This document shows positions 1-8,292 of a stretch of 64,000 nucleotides of DNA, piece after piece. The position numbers and the translations under genes are program-made. Source of the DNA: Neobacillus niacini NBRC 15566 (GTDB lineage Bacteria; Bacillota; Bacilli; Bacillales; Cytobacillaceae). The stretch spans positions 62,001 through 126,000 of the forward strand of contig NZ_BCVA01000004.1 of assembly GCF_001591505.1 (NCBI RefSeq), read 5' to 3'. The notes under the pieces were generated by a model. It saw nothing but the letters and a program-made list of their open reading frames with translations. It searched no databases and was not told the DNA's origin. The stretch's first letter is position 1; every line of letters starts with the position of its first letter.

Positions 1-626
1 TGGCGGAGGACTCAAAGGCAGAGCTCGTTGCAAGCGGACGTTTTCAAAAGCCAATTGTTACTCAGATCCTGCCCGCTGGTCCCTTTTATCCGGCAGAGGA
101 AAAACACCAGGAATATTACAAGAAAATGCCTTTTCATTATAACCACTATCGAGAAGGTTCAGGGCGTGCCAAATTCATTCGTGAAAACTGGAAAAAGCGG
201 AAAAGTGATGAGGAGCTCAAAAAAGAATTGACCCCGATTCAATATGAAGTCACTAGGAAAAATGCAACAGAACCGCCGTTCAAAAATGATTATTGGGATA
301 ACAAAGAGGAAGGTATTTATGTAGATATCGTTTCAGGTGAGCCGCTTTTTAGTTCATTGGTCCAATATGATGCCGGCTGCGGTTGGCCAAGCTTTACGAA
401 GCCGCTAAGGCGATATGAATTGGAGGAAAGGTTTGATACTTCGCATGGAATGAGGCGGATTGAGGTGCGAAGCAAAACATCCGATTCCCATCTAGGGCAT
501 GTGTTTGATGATGGACCTGGACCTGACCGTGCTAGGTATTGTATTAACTCGGCGGCACTTCGATTTGTCCCAAAAGATCAATTGGAAGAAGAAGGATATG
601 GTCAGTTTTTAAAGCTGTTTACCTAA
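1..626 (+). CDS. msrAB: Bifunctional peptide methionine sulfoxide reductase MsrA-MsrB (5' truncated by window edge)
   Basis: The frame is open from base 3, so the gene starts outside the window. The first ~45 residues are the end of an MsrA domain ([18 protein letters not shown]), followed by a short linker and a complete MsrB domain with the GCGWPSF motif, the DSHLGHVF histidine motif and the catalytic cysteine in [11 protein letters not shown]. MsrA reduces the S and MsrB the R epimer of methionine sulfoxide, using thioredoxin, so the fusion repairs oxidised protein methionine in the cytoplasm. A strong hairpin follows the stop. The ATG at 126 is internal and not a true start. The fusion order MsrA then MsrB is common in Firmicutes. 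Confidence 0.93.
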   Translation, partial: AEDSKAELVASGRFQKPIVTQILPAGPFYPAEEKHQEYYKKMPFHYNHYREGSGRAKFIRENWKKRKSDEELKKELTPIQYEVTRKNATEPPFKNDYWDNKEEGIYVDIVSGEPLFSSLVQYDAGCGWPSFTKPLRRYELEERFDTSHGMRRIEVRSKTSDSHLGHVFDDGPGPDRARYCINSAALRFVPKDQLEEEGYGQFLKLFT

Positions 627-627
627 T

Positions 628-656
628 AAACTCCCAGGGATAAGCCTGGGAGTTTT
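628..656. terminator. Bidirectional rho-independent terminator
   Basis: Inverted repeat AAACTCCCAGG / CCTGGGAGTTT with a 5-6 base loop, T-rich on both strands. It lies between the convergent msrAB and MOSC genes and can serve both. Confidence 0.85.
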
Positions 657-657
657 G

Positions 658-1302
658 TCATCTTTCTTTTAATTCAGTGAGATATTCTTTCCATTGACCT
701 GCCAGCTCTTCTATACCGAGTATTTTTTCAATCACTTCCATGGAAGGTGATGGGTCATGGAAGTAGAGATGATGGATGGAAGAGACGGTGATTTGCTCAG
801 GATGTGAAACCAGCTTTTTAATTTGAGAATCTGCTGTTATTTTTCCTTCCTCCAGCACTCTGAAAAAATATCCGGTATATCCTGTTTTAACAATTCTTTT
901 TAACAGAAGGTTGTTGTTATTGCGTTTATTAATGGTGGAGCAGGGATAACGACCTTGAGATACTTGTAAAACTGCCTCTCCAATCTGAAAAACATCTCCA
1001 ATACATACCTGATCTTCCTTCATGCCTATCGGTGTTATATTTTCACCGAATGCAGATGGTTCCAATGTTTTACCAAAGACATTTTCCCAATGTGCATAAT
1101 GTTCGAAGGGATATACGCAGACTACTCGCTCTGAACCGCCATGATACTCAGGGTTCGCCACCTGATCTCCATTTATTTGATCAAAGCCCACAAACAGCTC
1201 TTCAAATTGTTCTTTCCAGATTCCAGACTTGTACGTCTCATTCTTATAAACCATATCTTTTGGCAATCCCTTGCTTAAATAAATGATTTCTCTATCGTGC
1301 AA
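658..1302 (-). CDS. MOSC domain protein (YflK/YiiM-like)
   Basis: A ~214-residue protein with the MOSC fold: an NPEYHGGSERVVCVYP segment, FGENI, and the conserved cysteine in QGRYPCSTINKR, followed by the helical C-terminal part seen in YiiM-type proteins. MOSC proteins bind molybdenum cofactor; YiiM-type enzymes reduce N-hydroxylated compounds such as 6-hydroxylaminopurine. The open frame extends to an ATG at 1323, but that start has no ribosome binding site. An AGGAGG lies inside the first codons, 8 bases before a TTG at 1302, so I place the start at the TTG. The B. subtilis relative is YflK, but orthology is not proven. A YoaE-type molybdoenzyme is also encoded in this window. Confidence 0.82.
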   Translation of the reverse strand: MHDREIIYLSKGLPKDMVYKNETYKSGIWKEQFEELFVGFDQINGDQVANPEYHGGSERVVCVYPFEHYAHWENVFGKTLEPSAFGENITPIGMKEDQVCIGDVFQIGEAVLQVSQGRYPCSTINKRNNNNLLLKRIVKTGYTGYFFRVLEEGKITADSQIKKLVSHPEQITVSSIHHLYFHDPSPSMEVIEKILGIEELAGQWKEYLTELKER

Positions 1303-1342
1303 AGCTACTCGCCTCCTTGTCATTTATTTTACTATAAAAATA

Positions 1343-1372
1343 AAGAAACTCTCATATAATTGAGAGTTTCTT
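1343..1372. terminator. Terminator of the histidine kinase gene
   Basis: Perfect 12-bp inverted repeat AAGAAACTCTCA / TGAGAGTTTCTT, overlapping the kinase stop codon. It also shields the MOSC gene from read-through. Confidence 0.8.
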
Positions 1373-2600
1373 ATGTAAGGCTAAAAACGCGCTGAGTGAT
1401 GGTCGGTAAAGTAATTTCAATTGTTGTTCCTTCATTTACTGTACTATCAATGATTATTTGACCATTATGGCTTTCAATAATTTTATAACACGTCATAAGT
1501 CCGAGACCTGTTCCCTTTTCTTTGGTCGTATAAAAGGGTTCACCGAGTGTCGAAATTCGGTCCTTTGGAATTCCAATCCCCTGATCGATAATTTGAATAG
1601 AGATTTTATCTTCTTCCTTTAGTTTCACTCTAACATCAATGTTCCCACCGCTTGGCATGGCTTCTATGGCGTTCTTTAGCAGGTTTAAGAAGACCTGTTT
1701 TAATTGGTTTTCCTCACAGCTTATCCTTGGCAGGTCGCATTCTAATTCTACGAAGATTTGGACATTGTTTAATATAGATTGCGTATTAATTAAGGTGACA
1801 ACATCTTTAATTAATTCCTTCACATCTTTTTCCGCAAAAACAGCAGCGGTTGGTTTAGCGAGAACTAGGAATTCTCCAACGATGTCATTGATTCGATCAA
1901 GCTCGGATAACACAATATCATAGTATTCTTCCTTTTGTGTATTGGTTTTGAATAATTGTATGAAGCCTCTTATTGAGGTAAGTGGATTTCGGATCTCATG
2001 GGCTATGCCTGCAGCCATTTGACCGAGCAGTGCCAATTTCTCGGATTTTTGCAGGAGTTGTTCCGTTTGTTCTTTTCTTTTTGTTATATCATTTCCAATT
2101 GACAATACAGCTTCTTTTCCGCCAAATGTAATGTACATGGAAGAGCCTTCAAAGATAAATACAGAACCATCTAATTTTTTAAACTTGTATTCAATGTTGT
2201 TTAATGGGTGTAGTTCTTTTTTTACTTGTTTCAAACGTTCGTCAAGCCTGTTTCGATAATCTGGAAAGAGATAATTGTAAATAGAGGTTCCCATCACGTC
2301 TTCTTTACGATTTGCGCCTATCATCGTGACGGCTTCCTTGTTGACATAGATAACCTTATTATCTTGGTGAATAATAACAGCCCTTGGCAAGGAATCAATT
2401 AATTTTCTATAGCTTTCTTCACTAGCCCGTGCTTTTTTTCCTAAAAAACGCGTACGGTCATATTGCCAGCCTACCAGCCAGGAGATGGCTGTGAAAATAG
2501 CAAAGTCTACCGTAAAAATACGATCATGGTTCATAATGGTTTGGAAACTTGAAAATAGCACCGATATTAGCACTAAAGTAATTTGCCCAAAATGATTCAT
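1371..2600 (-). CDS. Orphan membrane sensor histidine kinase with PAS domain (sporulation-kinase type)
   Basis: Order of parts: two N-terminal hydrophobic segments (residues ~5-45), a PAS domain (from SYRKLIDSLPRAVIIHQ, ~65-185), a HisKA dimerisation domain with the phospho-accepting histidine in AAGIAHEIRNPLTS, and a HATPase domain with the N box (NLLKNAIEAM) and the G boxes GIGIP and GTGLGL. The architecture matches the KinA-KinE phosphorelay kinases and other PAS kinases of Bacillus. No response regulator is nearby, which fits a kinase feeding a shared phosphorelay; the actual partner is not shown. The ORF reaches an ATG at 2639, but GAGGAA stands 6 bases before the ATG at 2600, which I prefer. 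Confidence 0.85.
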   Translation of the reverse strand: MNHFGQITLVLISVLFSSFQTIMNHDRIFTVDFAIFTAISWLVGWQYDRTRFLGKKARASEESYRKLIDSLPRAVIIHQDNKVIYVNKEAVTMIGANRKEDVMGTSIYNYLFPDYRNRLDERLKQVKKELHPLNNIEYKFKKLDGSVFIFEGSSMYITFGGKEAVLSIGNDITKRKEQTEQLLQKSEKLALLGQMAAGIAHEIRNPLTSIRGFIQLFKTNTQKEEYYDIVLSELDRINDIVGEFLVLAKPTAAVFAEKDVKELIKDVVTLINTQSILNNVQIFVELECDLPRISCEENQLKQVFLNLLKNAIEAMPSGGNIDVRVKLKEEDKISIQIIDQGIGIPKDRISTLGEPFYTTKEKGTGLGLMTCYKIIESHNGQIIIDSTVNEGTTIEITLPTITQRVFSLT

Positions 2601-2712
2601 ATAAGGTTCCTCTAAATTATCTGGATTTGCTATTATCATATCATGAAAGGCTAAAATTTTAATAGATAATTAGTATAAAAGTCTGGTTATTAACGTTTAG
2701 GGAGTGAAAAGT

Positions 2713-2740
2713 AAAAGCCTAGCCAAAAGGCTAAGCTTTT
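2713..2740. terminator. Terminator downstream of the SPOR-glucosaminidase gene
   Basis: Inverted repeat AAAAGCCTAGCC / GGCTAAGCTTTT with one mismatch and an AAAA loop, 20 bases beyond the stop codon of the minus-strand gene. Confidence 0.75.
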
Positions 2741-2760
2741 AACGTTATCAGTGTCATTAT

Positions 2761-3525
2761 TTACGCTTGGGCCATTTTTTGATAGATGTTTAAAATTGAC
2801 TGGCCGTAGGTAGTACCTGGTACAGCCCATTTTCCGTTTAAGGCGATCCATGTTGTGGCAGATCCCCTATTGACTAGATGGAAGCGGGGGTCAACTAGTG
2901 GATACCGGTTTGGTAAGGCTGCTGGTGTTGCATAGGCATACAAGTGCTGAAGATGTGCAAGTACACCTTCTTCTGGAGTGCTGAAACTGGCACCCCTGAC
3001 GGCACCGCCTGTTGCTCCTATTCCTGCAAAGTTGTTTTGACTGCTCCTTACATCCCCTGTAAACCGAAAATAGCCTGTTTCCTGCATGGCTTGTGCAAAA
3101 GCAACATCGCCTCTAATCCCATAATACTCTCCGAATTGTTTATAATATTCCCCTAACAAAGGTGCAGCAGGGTTTATCGTTCTAACAAACGCATTCATTT
3201 GTTCAGCGGAGAGCTGGGTAGGTCCTAAAATAGAGGATGGATTGAGGTCAATTGCACGGGAACTTGAAACTGTAGTTGAAGTCGTGCCGGAACCAACGTT
3301 TTCGCTTAGAACGAAAGCATTTATTCCCGTCTTTGCCTTGATTTCATTTACTCGTTTGTCCGCGTTTTCTCTGGTTGAAAAGGCGCCTGCTTGTACCCGG
3401 AACCAAGTTTCGCCCGAAATGACCGTGGATACAATAAAGGATTGGATGCCTTTTGAACGAAGGAAGGCTACTCGTTCCTGTGCATTTTCCCTTGACTTGA
3501 AAGATCCAGCAAATACTTTGTACAT
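2761..3525 (-). CDS. SPOR-domain N-acetylglucosaminidase-like cell wall hydrolase
   Basis: Residues 1-80 form a SPOR-type repeat (YKVFAGSFKSRENAQERV... WFRVQAGAFSTRENADKRV), the fold that binds denuded glycan strands. A Ser/Thr linker follows, then a glucosaminidase domain of the LytG/FlgJ kind: a catalytic-type glutamate in FAQAMQETGYF, NNFAGIGATGG and YAT...YPLVDPRF. It probably cleaves the glycan backbone of peptidoglycan, perhaps of the spore cortex or septum. I see no signal peptide: the protein begins directly with SPOR after a good GGAGGAG site, as in mother-cell or phage-type lytic enzymes, so export is unexplained. It is a monocistronic gene with its own terminator. Confidence 0.8.
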   Translation of the reverse strand: MYKVFAGSFKSRENAQERVAFLRSKGIQSFIVSTVISGETWFRVQAGAFSTRENADKRVNEIKAKTGINAFVLSENVGSGTTSTTVSSSRAIDLNPSSILGPTQLSAEQMNAFVRTINPAAPLLGEYYKQFGEYYGIRGDVAFAQAMQETGYFRFTGDVRSSQNNFAGIGATGGAVRGASFSTPEEGVLAHLQHLYAYATPAALPNRYPLVDPRFHLVNRGSATTWIALNGKWAVPGTTYGQSILNIYQKMAQA

Positions 3526-3604
3526 TTCATCTCCTCCAAATTAAAGTTTCTTTATATTTTATGAGAAAGAGACTGGGATGTCGACGGACAATAGCCTGTA
3601 AAAG

Positions 3605-3632
3605 TAGAAAAACCCCCTGATGGAGGTTTCTA
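3605..3632. terminator. Terminator of the EamA transporter gene
   Basis: Read on the minus strand, AGAAACCTCC and GGGGGTTTTTCT pair around ATCA, directly after the EamA stop codon. Confidence 0.8.
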
Positions 3633-4541
3633 TTAAGTACTGCTCTTTATAGTTGCTTTAATATGAACCTTTTTTTGCTGTTGTGTTAAAAAGAAAAAGA
3701 CACCAAGAAGCACGAGCATACCGCCGGCAATTTGCCAGTTGGCAAGATGTTCATTTAATAAAATGACTGCCAATATCGTGGCACCCACAGGTTCACCTAA
3801 AATACTCATTGATATGGTGGTCGCATTGACATAGTTTAAGAGCCAGTTATTGATGATATGACTAATCGTCGGAACGGTTGCAAGTAAAAGGAAAATTCCC
3901 CATTCCTTGGCTGGATACCCGCTAAATGCAACACTTGTACTAAAGTTATAGATTGATAGAATGATGGCAGCAATGAAAAATACACAAAAGCTGTAAATCC
4001 AGTGAGATACTTTTTTCACAATGCTTTGGCCAATCATCAAGTAACCAACGACAGCAATCACGCTTAAAAAGGAAAGGATGTCTCCAAGGATTGCCTCGGG
4101 ACTTAAAGCAAAGTCACCCCAGCCAATCATCATCGCACCGAAAATGGCAATTCCCATTGTCATCAACGCAGATGTGGTTGTTCGTTCTTTAAATAGGAAG
4201 TAACCGCCAATTAAAGAGATAATTGGCTGCAGGGCAAGTATAATGGTCGAGCTTGCGACGGTGGTTAATTTTAACGAACCGAACCAAAGGACAAAATGCA
4301 AGGCCAAAAACAGGCCAGAAAAAAATAAAAAGACCCAATCATTTTTTGTGATTTTTTTAAATTCTTCACGGTTTTTAAAGACGATTGGAATCATTAGCAG
4401 ACTTGCAAGCAACATGCGATACATACTTAAAACTGAAGCAGGTGCGTCAGACCATTTTACAAAGATCGCTGAAAACGATATCGCAATAATAGAAATTGTG
4501 AGCGGTAAGACAATCGATCTGGAGTTTTCTTGATGGTTCAT
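3633..4541 (-). CDS. EamA/DMT family transporter
   Basis: A 302-residue protein with ten hydrophobic segments in two EamA repeats (roughly residues 10-145 and 155-290). The second repeat ends with the typical EPVGATILAVILLNEHL. The drug/metabolite transporter superfamily exports or exchanges small metabolites such as amino acids and nucleosides; the substrate cannot be read from the sequence. An AGAGGAT site stands before the ATG. It is flanked by terminators and is probably monocistronic. The C-terminus is a short Lys-rich cytoplasmic tail. Confidence 0.85.
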   Translation of the reverse strand: MNHQENSRSIVLPLTISIIAISFSAIFVKWSDAPASVLSMYRMLLASLLMIPIVFKNREEFKKITKNDWVFLFFSGLFLALHFVLWFGSLKLTTVASSTIILALQPIISLIGGYFLFKERTTTSALMTMGIAIFGAMMIGWGDFALSPEAILGDILSFLSVIAVVGYLMIGQSIVKKVSHWIYSFCVFFIAAIILSIYNFSTSVAFSGYPAKEWGIFLLLATVPTISHIINNWLLNYVNATTISMSILGEPVGATILAVILLNEHLANWQIAGGMLVLLGVFFFLTQQQKKVHIKATIKSST

Positions 4542-4680
4542 TTCTATCCTCTTTTCATGAAATATAAATGAATTCTATCATAAATGTGGTTCTTCAGATA
4601 CTAGCAATACTCACCAGCCGTATATCAAAAGAATGGAATCGGATTGTGTTGACCATTCAGAGCGTTATGAACCCAAGATA

Positions 4681-4719
4681 AAAACGTCAAGCCCTAGATA
4701 AGAGGGTTGACGTTTTTTT
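4681..4719. terminator. Terminator of alaR-alaT
   Basis: Stem AAAACGTCAA-CCCT / AGGG-TTGACGTTTT with a single bulge, followed on the minus strand by A/T-rich sequence, just after the alaT stop. Confidence 0.75.
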
Positions 4720-4727
4720 AGAAGCAA

Positions 4728-5939
4728 TTAATTTTTTGCAGATAGTTTTTGGACACGGCTTTCTTTCGATTCCAATGATTCCATGAACCGTTTGATTCGC
4801 TGCATCGCTTCTTGGAGTTGTTCCATAGAAGTGGCATAGGAGCATCTGATATAACCTTCGCCGCTTTCGCCAAAAGCACTGCCGGGTACAACGGCTACTT
4901 TTTCAGCTAGTAACAGCTCTTCTGCAAACTGTTCTGAGGTCATGCCCGTTTTTTTAATAGAAGGGAAGACATAGAAAGCCCCGCCTGGTGTGTGACAGTC
5001 CAACCCGACCAAGTTTAGCGATTGAACGATGTAATTCCGTCTTCTACGGTAACTTCTTCTCATGCTTTCCACTTCGTGATACGTATTACGTAAAGCCTCG
5101 ATGGCACCGTGCTGAAGCATATGTGGTGCACACATGGTTGTATATTGCAAAATTTTCACCATTTGCTCGGTAAATGGTTTAGGGGCGGCTAAGAAGCCTA
5201 GACGCCAGCCTGTCATCGCAAAACCTTTGGAGAAGCCGTTAATTAAGATGGTACGGTCGTACATGCCTTCAATCGATGAAAAGCTGGTATATTCATCATC
5301 ATAGGTTAATTCTGCATAGATTTCATCGGAGACGACAAGTAAGTCATGTTTTTCTACGACCGCTGCAATTTTTGTCAGTTCCTCTTTGTTTAAATAGGTG
5401 CCCGTCGGGTTATTTGGTGAACAGAGTAAAATGGCTTTCGTTTTACTCGTAATCGCATTTTCGATTTGTTCCGGTGTCAGCTTGAACCCGTTACTATGAT
5501 GGGTTGAAACAGGAATCGGCTTACCACCTGCCAAGGTAACTAACGGTGCATATGAAACGAACGCCGGCTCAATAATCAGCACTTCGTCCCCAGGGTTGAG
5601 GATAGCGCGGAAGGACAGGTCAATGGCTTGGCTGGCACCTGCCGTTACAATTACTTGGTCGACCGGATTATACTGTACCCCGAATCGCTTCTGTAAGTAG
5701 GCGGTGATTTCCTGTCTTAATTCAAGCAAACCTGGATTCGCCGTATAAGAAGTGTAGCCTTCTTCTAAAGATAAAATGGCTGCTTCCCGAATGCTCCACG
5801 GTGTGATAAAGTCTGGCTCCCCCACACCTAGGGAAATGACTCCCTTAATAGAGGCAGCCAGATCAAAAAACTTTCTAATCCCAGATGGTTTTAGTTCTTT
5901 TACCATTTCAGATAAATACTGTTGGTGTTCCTTCATCAT
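4728..5939 (-). CDS. alaT: Alanine transaminase (class I/II aminotransferase)
   Basis: A 403-residue fold-type I PLP enzyme: substrate loop ISLGVGEPDF, cofactor-ring segment YTANPGLLELR, SPNNPTGT, and the Schiff-base lysine in ILINGFSKGFAMTGWR, with the carboxylate-binding arginine near the C-terminus in GYIRCSYA. It transfers amino groups between alanine or related amino acids and 2-oxo acids. The start overlaps the stop of an Lrp/AsnC gene (TGATG), the same order as the B. subtilis alaR-alaT (yugG-yugH) pair, which is why I use that name; sequence alone would also allow an aspartate or PatA-type enzyme. Translation is likely coupled to alaR. Confidence 0.85.
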   Translation of the reverse strand: MMKEHQQYLSEMVKELKPSGIRKFFDLAASIKGVISLGVGEPDFITPWSIREAAILSLEEGYTSYTANPGLLELRQEITAYLQKRFGVQYNPVDQVIVTAGASQAIDLSFRAILNPGDEVLIIEPAFVSYAPLVTLAGGKPIPVSTHHSNGFKLTPEQIENAITSKTKAILLCSPNNPTGTYLNKEELTKIAAVVEKHDLLVVSDEIYAELTYDDEYTSFSSIEGMYDRTILINGFSKGFAMTGWRLGFLAAPKPFTEQMVKILQYTTMCAPHMLQHGAIEALRNTYHEVESMRRSYRRRRNYIVQSLNLVGLDCHTPGGAFYVFPSIKKTGMTSEQFAEELLLAEKVAVVPGSAFGESGEGYIRCSYATSMEQLQEAMQRIKRFMESLESKESRVQKLSAKN

Positions 5940-6439
5940 GGTGAAACCACCATTCGACGATCGCGATCATTGTTTTCGCCAAAGATGACGCCATCATGCT
6001 TGTATTTTTTTAACATGAAATGAGTGGTTGTGGAAATAACATTATCGATCGTCGACAGTTTTTCCGAAACGAATCTTGCGATTTCACTCATTGTTTTCCC
6101 CTCAATGGTAATCGATAAATCATATGCACCAGACATGAGATAAAGAGATGTAACCTCAGGAAAACGATAAATTCTTTCCGCTACATCATCAAAGCCAACC
6201 CCGCGTTTTGGAGTCACCTTTACATCAATCATCGCCACGATGTTTTCCTTGCCAACCACCTTGCTCCAATCAATCAAAGCAGGATAACTAACAATTATCT
6301 TTTCGTCCTCCAGCTTCTTAATAATCGCTGTAACATCCTCCACACTCGAATTCACCATCAACGCAATATCTTCCACAGGAATCCTATGATTCTCCTCCAG
6401 AATCGAAAGCACCTCTAACTCCTCACTAGACAACCTCAT
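5936..6439 (-). CDS. alaR: Lrp/AsnC family regulator of alanine metabolism
   Basis: A 167-residue protein with an N-terminal winged HTH (LSSEELEVLSILEENHRIPVEDIA) and a C-terminal RAM/ligand-binding ferredoxin-like domain (VMIDVKVTP, LMSGAYDLSITIEG). Lrp-type proteins form octamers and sense amino acids. It is the first gene of a two-gene operon and overlaps alaT by four bases. B. subtilis AlaR is needed for alanine-responsive expression of alaT; I infer the same here. The start ATG at 6439 is preceded by GGGGGATTTAGG. Confidence 0.85.
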   Translation of the reverse strand: MRLSSEELEVLSILEENHRIPVEDIALMVNSSVEDVTAIIKKLEDEKIIVSYPALIDWSKVVGKENIVAMIDVKVTPKRGVGFDDVAERIYRFPEVTSLYLMSGAYDLSITIEGKTMSEIARFVSEKLSTIDNVISTTTHFMLKKYKHDGVIFGENNDRDRRMVVSP

Positions 6440-6523
6440 CCTAAATCCCCCTCATACGTTCAAATTTAATATTACTATAATACATCAATGTTAGAATAAA
6501 TAAAATATTTTCTGTGGTGAGGC

Positions 6524-6569
6524 GGTGCCTGTCACCACCCGTGGACACTGTCCACCTGAGGCGGACAGT
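6524..6569 (+). repeat. REP-like element, long form (copy 1)
   Basis: GGTGCCTGTCACC, a 3-base spacer, then GTGGACACTGTCCAC and the tail CTGAGGCGGACAGT. It lies between the alaR promoter and the end of the NUDIX gene. One of nine long copies in the window. Confidence 0.9.
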
Positions 6570-6599
6570 GTAAGGCGTGTATTTGTTTTGAATAAACAA

Positions 6600-6636
6600 A
6601 AAAGGGTTTTGGCACGTGTTGTACGAAACCCCCGTT
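6600..6636. terminator. Terminator of the NUDIX gene
   Basis: On the minus strand GGGTTT ... AAACCC(TTTTTT) forms a stem with a large loop, ending in a T run immediately after the NUDIX stop. The loop is long, so this is a moderate call. Confidence 0.55.
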
Positions 6637-6638
6637 TT

Positions 6639-7169
6639 TTATTGTTCGATATTGAGGCGGTAACGAAGGATGGCTGCGAGTCCTGCTCCATGTTTGAATT
6701 CCCCGTTTTGTATTAGCTGGTTTAACTCGTTCATCTCAATAATATGTAAGTCTATTTGTTCGGTGGCTTCTAGCTGCTGTTCTTTTTTAATCAGGTTGGT
6801 TGCAGCAAAAAGGAAGATTTGTTCGCTCGTTGACCCAGGTGAGGGGTACACACTTCCTAGGTCTATCCAGTTTTTGGCCTGAAAGCCTGTTTCTTCCTCA
6901 AGCTCTCTTTTGGCTGCGGATAGGGGTTCTTTGTCCTCAGGGTCAATGGCTCCTGCAGGTAACTCCCATTGCCATTCCTTTATTGCATGACGATATTGCT
7001 GAATACAAATGACCTTGCCGTCTTCTGTTATTGGCAAGATACAAACCCCCTTAGAGAAATTCACATAGGAGAAATGCATATCTGTCTGGTTTGGCAGGGT
7101 TACATCTTCCTGAACAATCTCAAATCGATCAACTTGTTCTTTTTGAACGTTGTTAATTTTCCACTCCAC
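6639..7169 (-). CDS. NUDIX hydrolase (ADP-ribose pyrophosphatase type)
   Basis: A 176-residue protein with the NUDIX box from GAIDPEDKEPL into RELEEETGF (residues ~70-95), including the REL and EExG metal-binding core, and the downstream VYPSPGSTSEQIFLF segment that is typical of ADP-ribose pyrophosphatases (proline about 16 residues after the box). It would hydrolyse nucleoside diphosphate sugars such as ADP-ribose to AMP and sugar phosphate. The N-terminus differs from B. subtilis NudF, so I give no symbol. No partner gene is apparent. Confidence 0.85.
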   Translation of the reverse strand: MEWKINNVQKEQVDRFEIVQEDVTLPNQTDMHFSYVNFSKGVCILPITEDGKVICIQQYRHAIKEWQWELPAGAIDPEDKEPLSAAKRELEEETGFQAKNWIDLGSVYPSPGSTSEQIFLFAATNLIKKEQQLEATEQIDLHIIEMNELNQLIQNGEFKHGAGLAAILRYRLNIEQ

Positions 7170-7250
7170 TAAACAACACCTCTTTTATATAAATATTCTA
7201 TTTATTTTTGCCTATAAAGGGAGGGGAATCAAGAGCAGGAAGTGAATTCC

Positions 7251-7673
7251 TTAATTTTTTAGATTGATTTGTTGGGAATGATTCATCCTAAAAAATCCAG
7301 CCAGTGCCAATGCAAGCAAGATACCTATTAAATCAAATCCAACATCGAAAGCACGTCCACCTCGAGTGAAAAATAATTGTAGTATTTCCGTTAAAGCGGC
7401 AAAGGCTGCAGCTACAATTAAAATCATACATCTAGATCTATATTTCATTAACAATAGATATGTAAGAACTTGAAAAACAACGATATGACCTAATTTTTGC
7501 AAAAGGAAACCTCTGCTAAGTTTATAGGGAAGTGGTGACAGGAAATGAGAAAATGTTGGATGACTGTCCCAGTGAAACCTCAGCACACCAAAGTGAATGA
7601 AATCTTGAAAGCTGGAAACACAAGTAAAAACCAAAATAACTGCACACCAAACAAAAATAAACAAACCTCGCAT
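7251..7673 (-). CDS. VanZ-like membrane protein
   Basis: A ~140-residue protein with four hydrophobic segments and the VanZ pattern: an N-terminal helix ending in a short SS motif, the KLGHIVVFQVLTYLL segment with its histidine, ALTEILQLFFTRGGRAFDVGFD, and a last helix. VanZ proteins confer low-level teicoplanin resistance in some hosts; in most Bacilli the function is unknown. The frame opens at a TTG at 7694, but AGGGGGAC stands 6 bases before the ATG at 7673, which is the better start. Confidence 0.8.
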   Translation of the reverse strand: MRGLFIFVWCAVILVFTCVSSFQDFIHFGVLRFHWDSHPTFSHFLSPLPYKLSRGFLLQKLGHIVVFQVLTYLLLMKYRSRCMILIVAAAFAALTEILQLFFTRGGRAFDVGFDLIGILLALALAGFFRMNHSQQINLKN

Positions 7674-7768
7674 ATTGAGTCCCCCTTTTTTCAACCACAG
7701 TTTAAACGGTTACAAGAGGTTTCATACATAAATGAAAGTATAAATGGTACAATTTGCATAAATGGTGA

Positions 7769-7852
7769 AAACATCGTTTTCAACTTGGTGAAAAAAACGA
7801 CATTTTCCCCTTGGTGAAAAAAAACATCGTTTTCACCTTGGTGACTGGCACC
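7769..7852 (+). repeat. Three tandem ~27-bp direct repeats ending in a degenerate REP hairpin
   Basis: The unit AACATCGTTTTCAACTTGGT followed by GAAAAAA recurs as ACGACATTTTCCCCTTGGTGAA and again as AACATCGTTTTCACCTTGGT. The third unit runs into GGTGACTGGCACC (7840-7852), one base away from the inverted first module of the dispersed repeat. The array sits directly upstream of the VOC gene ribosome binding site. No function is evident. Confidence 0.7.
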
Positions 7853-7871
7853 ATAATAAGGAGGAATTTTT

Positions 7872-8261
7872 ATGGCAGTGAAGAAATTAGAGCATGTTGG
7901 TGTGATGGTGAGTGATATGGAGGTTTCTATTGATTTTTATCAGAATGTTTTGGGTTTGGATTTGCTGGATAGGTTTGCAGCGAATGAAACGACGGGGTTG
8001 GCTTTTTTAGGTAATCGTGAAAGTGGACAGGTTATTGTTGAACTTATTAATGGGAAGGACAATCTATTTCCTGATGAAGGCAAGGTTCATCATATTGCCT
8101 TTACGGTGGACCATATCGAGGAAGAAATGGAACGTCTTAGAAAGTTGAAGGTATATTTCGCAAATGAAGAAATTTCTACCTTGGCAAATGGAAGCAAGTA
8201 TATTTTCTTTAAAGGTCCAGATGGGGAAACTCTGGAGTTATTTCAGCCTCAATCTAAATAG
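7872..8261 (+). CDS. VOC family (glyoxalase-like) protein
   Basis: A 129-residue protein with the paired beta-alpha-beta-beta-beta units of the vicinal oxygen chelate fold: HVGVMVSDMEVSIDFYQNVLG at the start (first metal histidine), VIVELI (glutamate), KVHHIAFTV (second histidine) and DPGE-like GPDGETLELFQ at the end. This metal ligand set (H, E, H, E) is that of glyoxalase I and related lyases or dioxygenases, so a lactoylglutathione- or bacillithiol-type lyase is possible but not demonstrated. AGGAGG lies 7 bases before the ATG. The following GNAT gene is 31 bases downstream and may be co-transcribed. Confidence 0.85.
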   Translation: MAVKKLEHVGVMVSDMEVSIDFYQNVLGLDLLDRFAANETTGLAFLGNRESGQVIVELINGKDNLFPDEGKVHHIAFTVDHIEEEMERLRKLKVYFANEEISTLANGSKYIFFKGPDGETLELFQPQSK

Positions 8262-8292
8262 AATAGAATGACTGAATGGGAGGGGATCAAAG

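Noticed and set aside
28-231. 67-codon open frame at the left edge
   Set aside because: Out-of-frame shadow of msrAB; the protein-like sequence is in the other frame.
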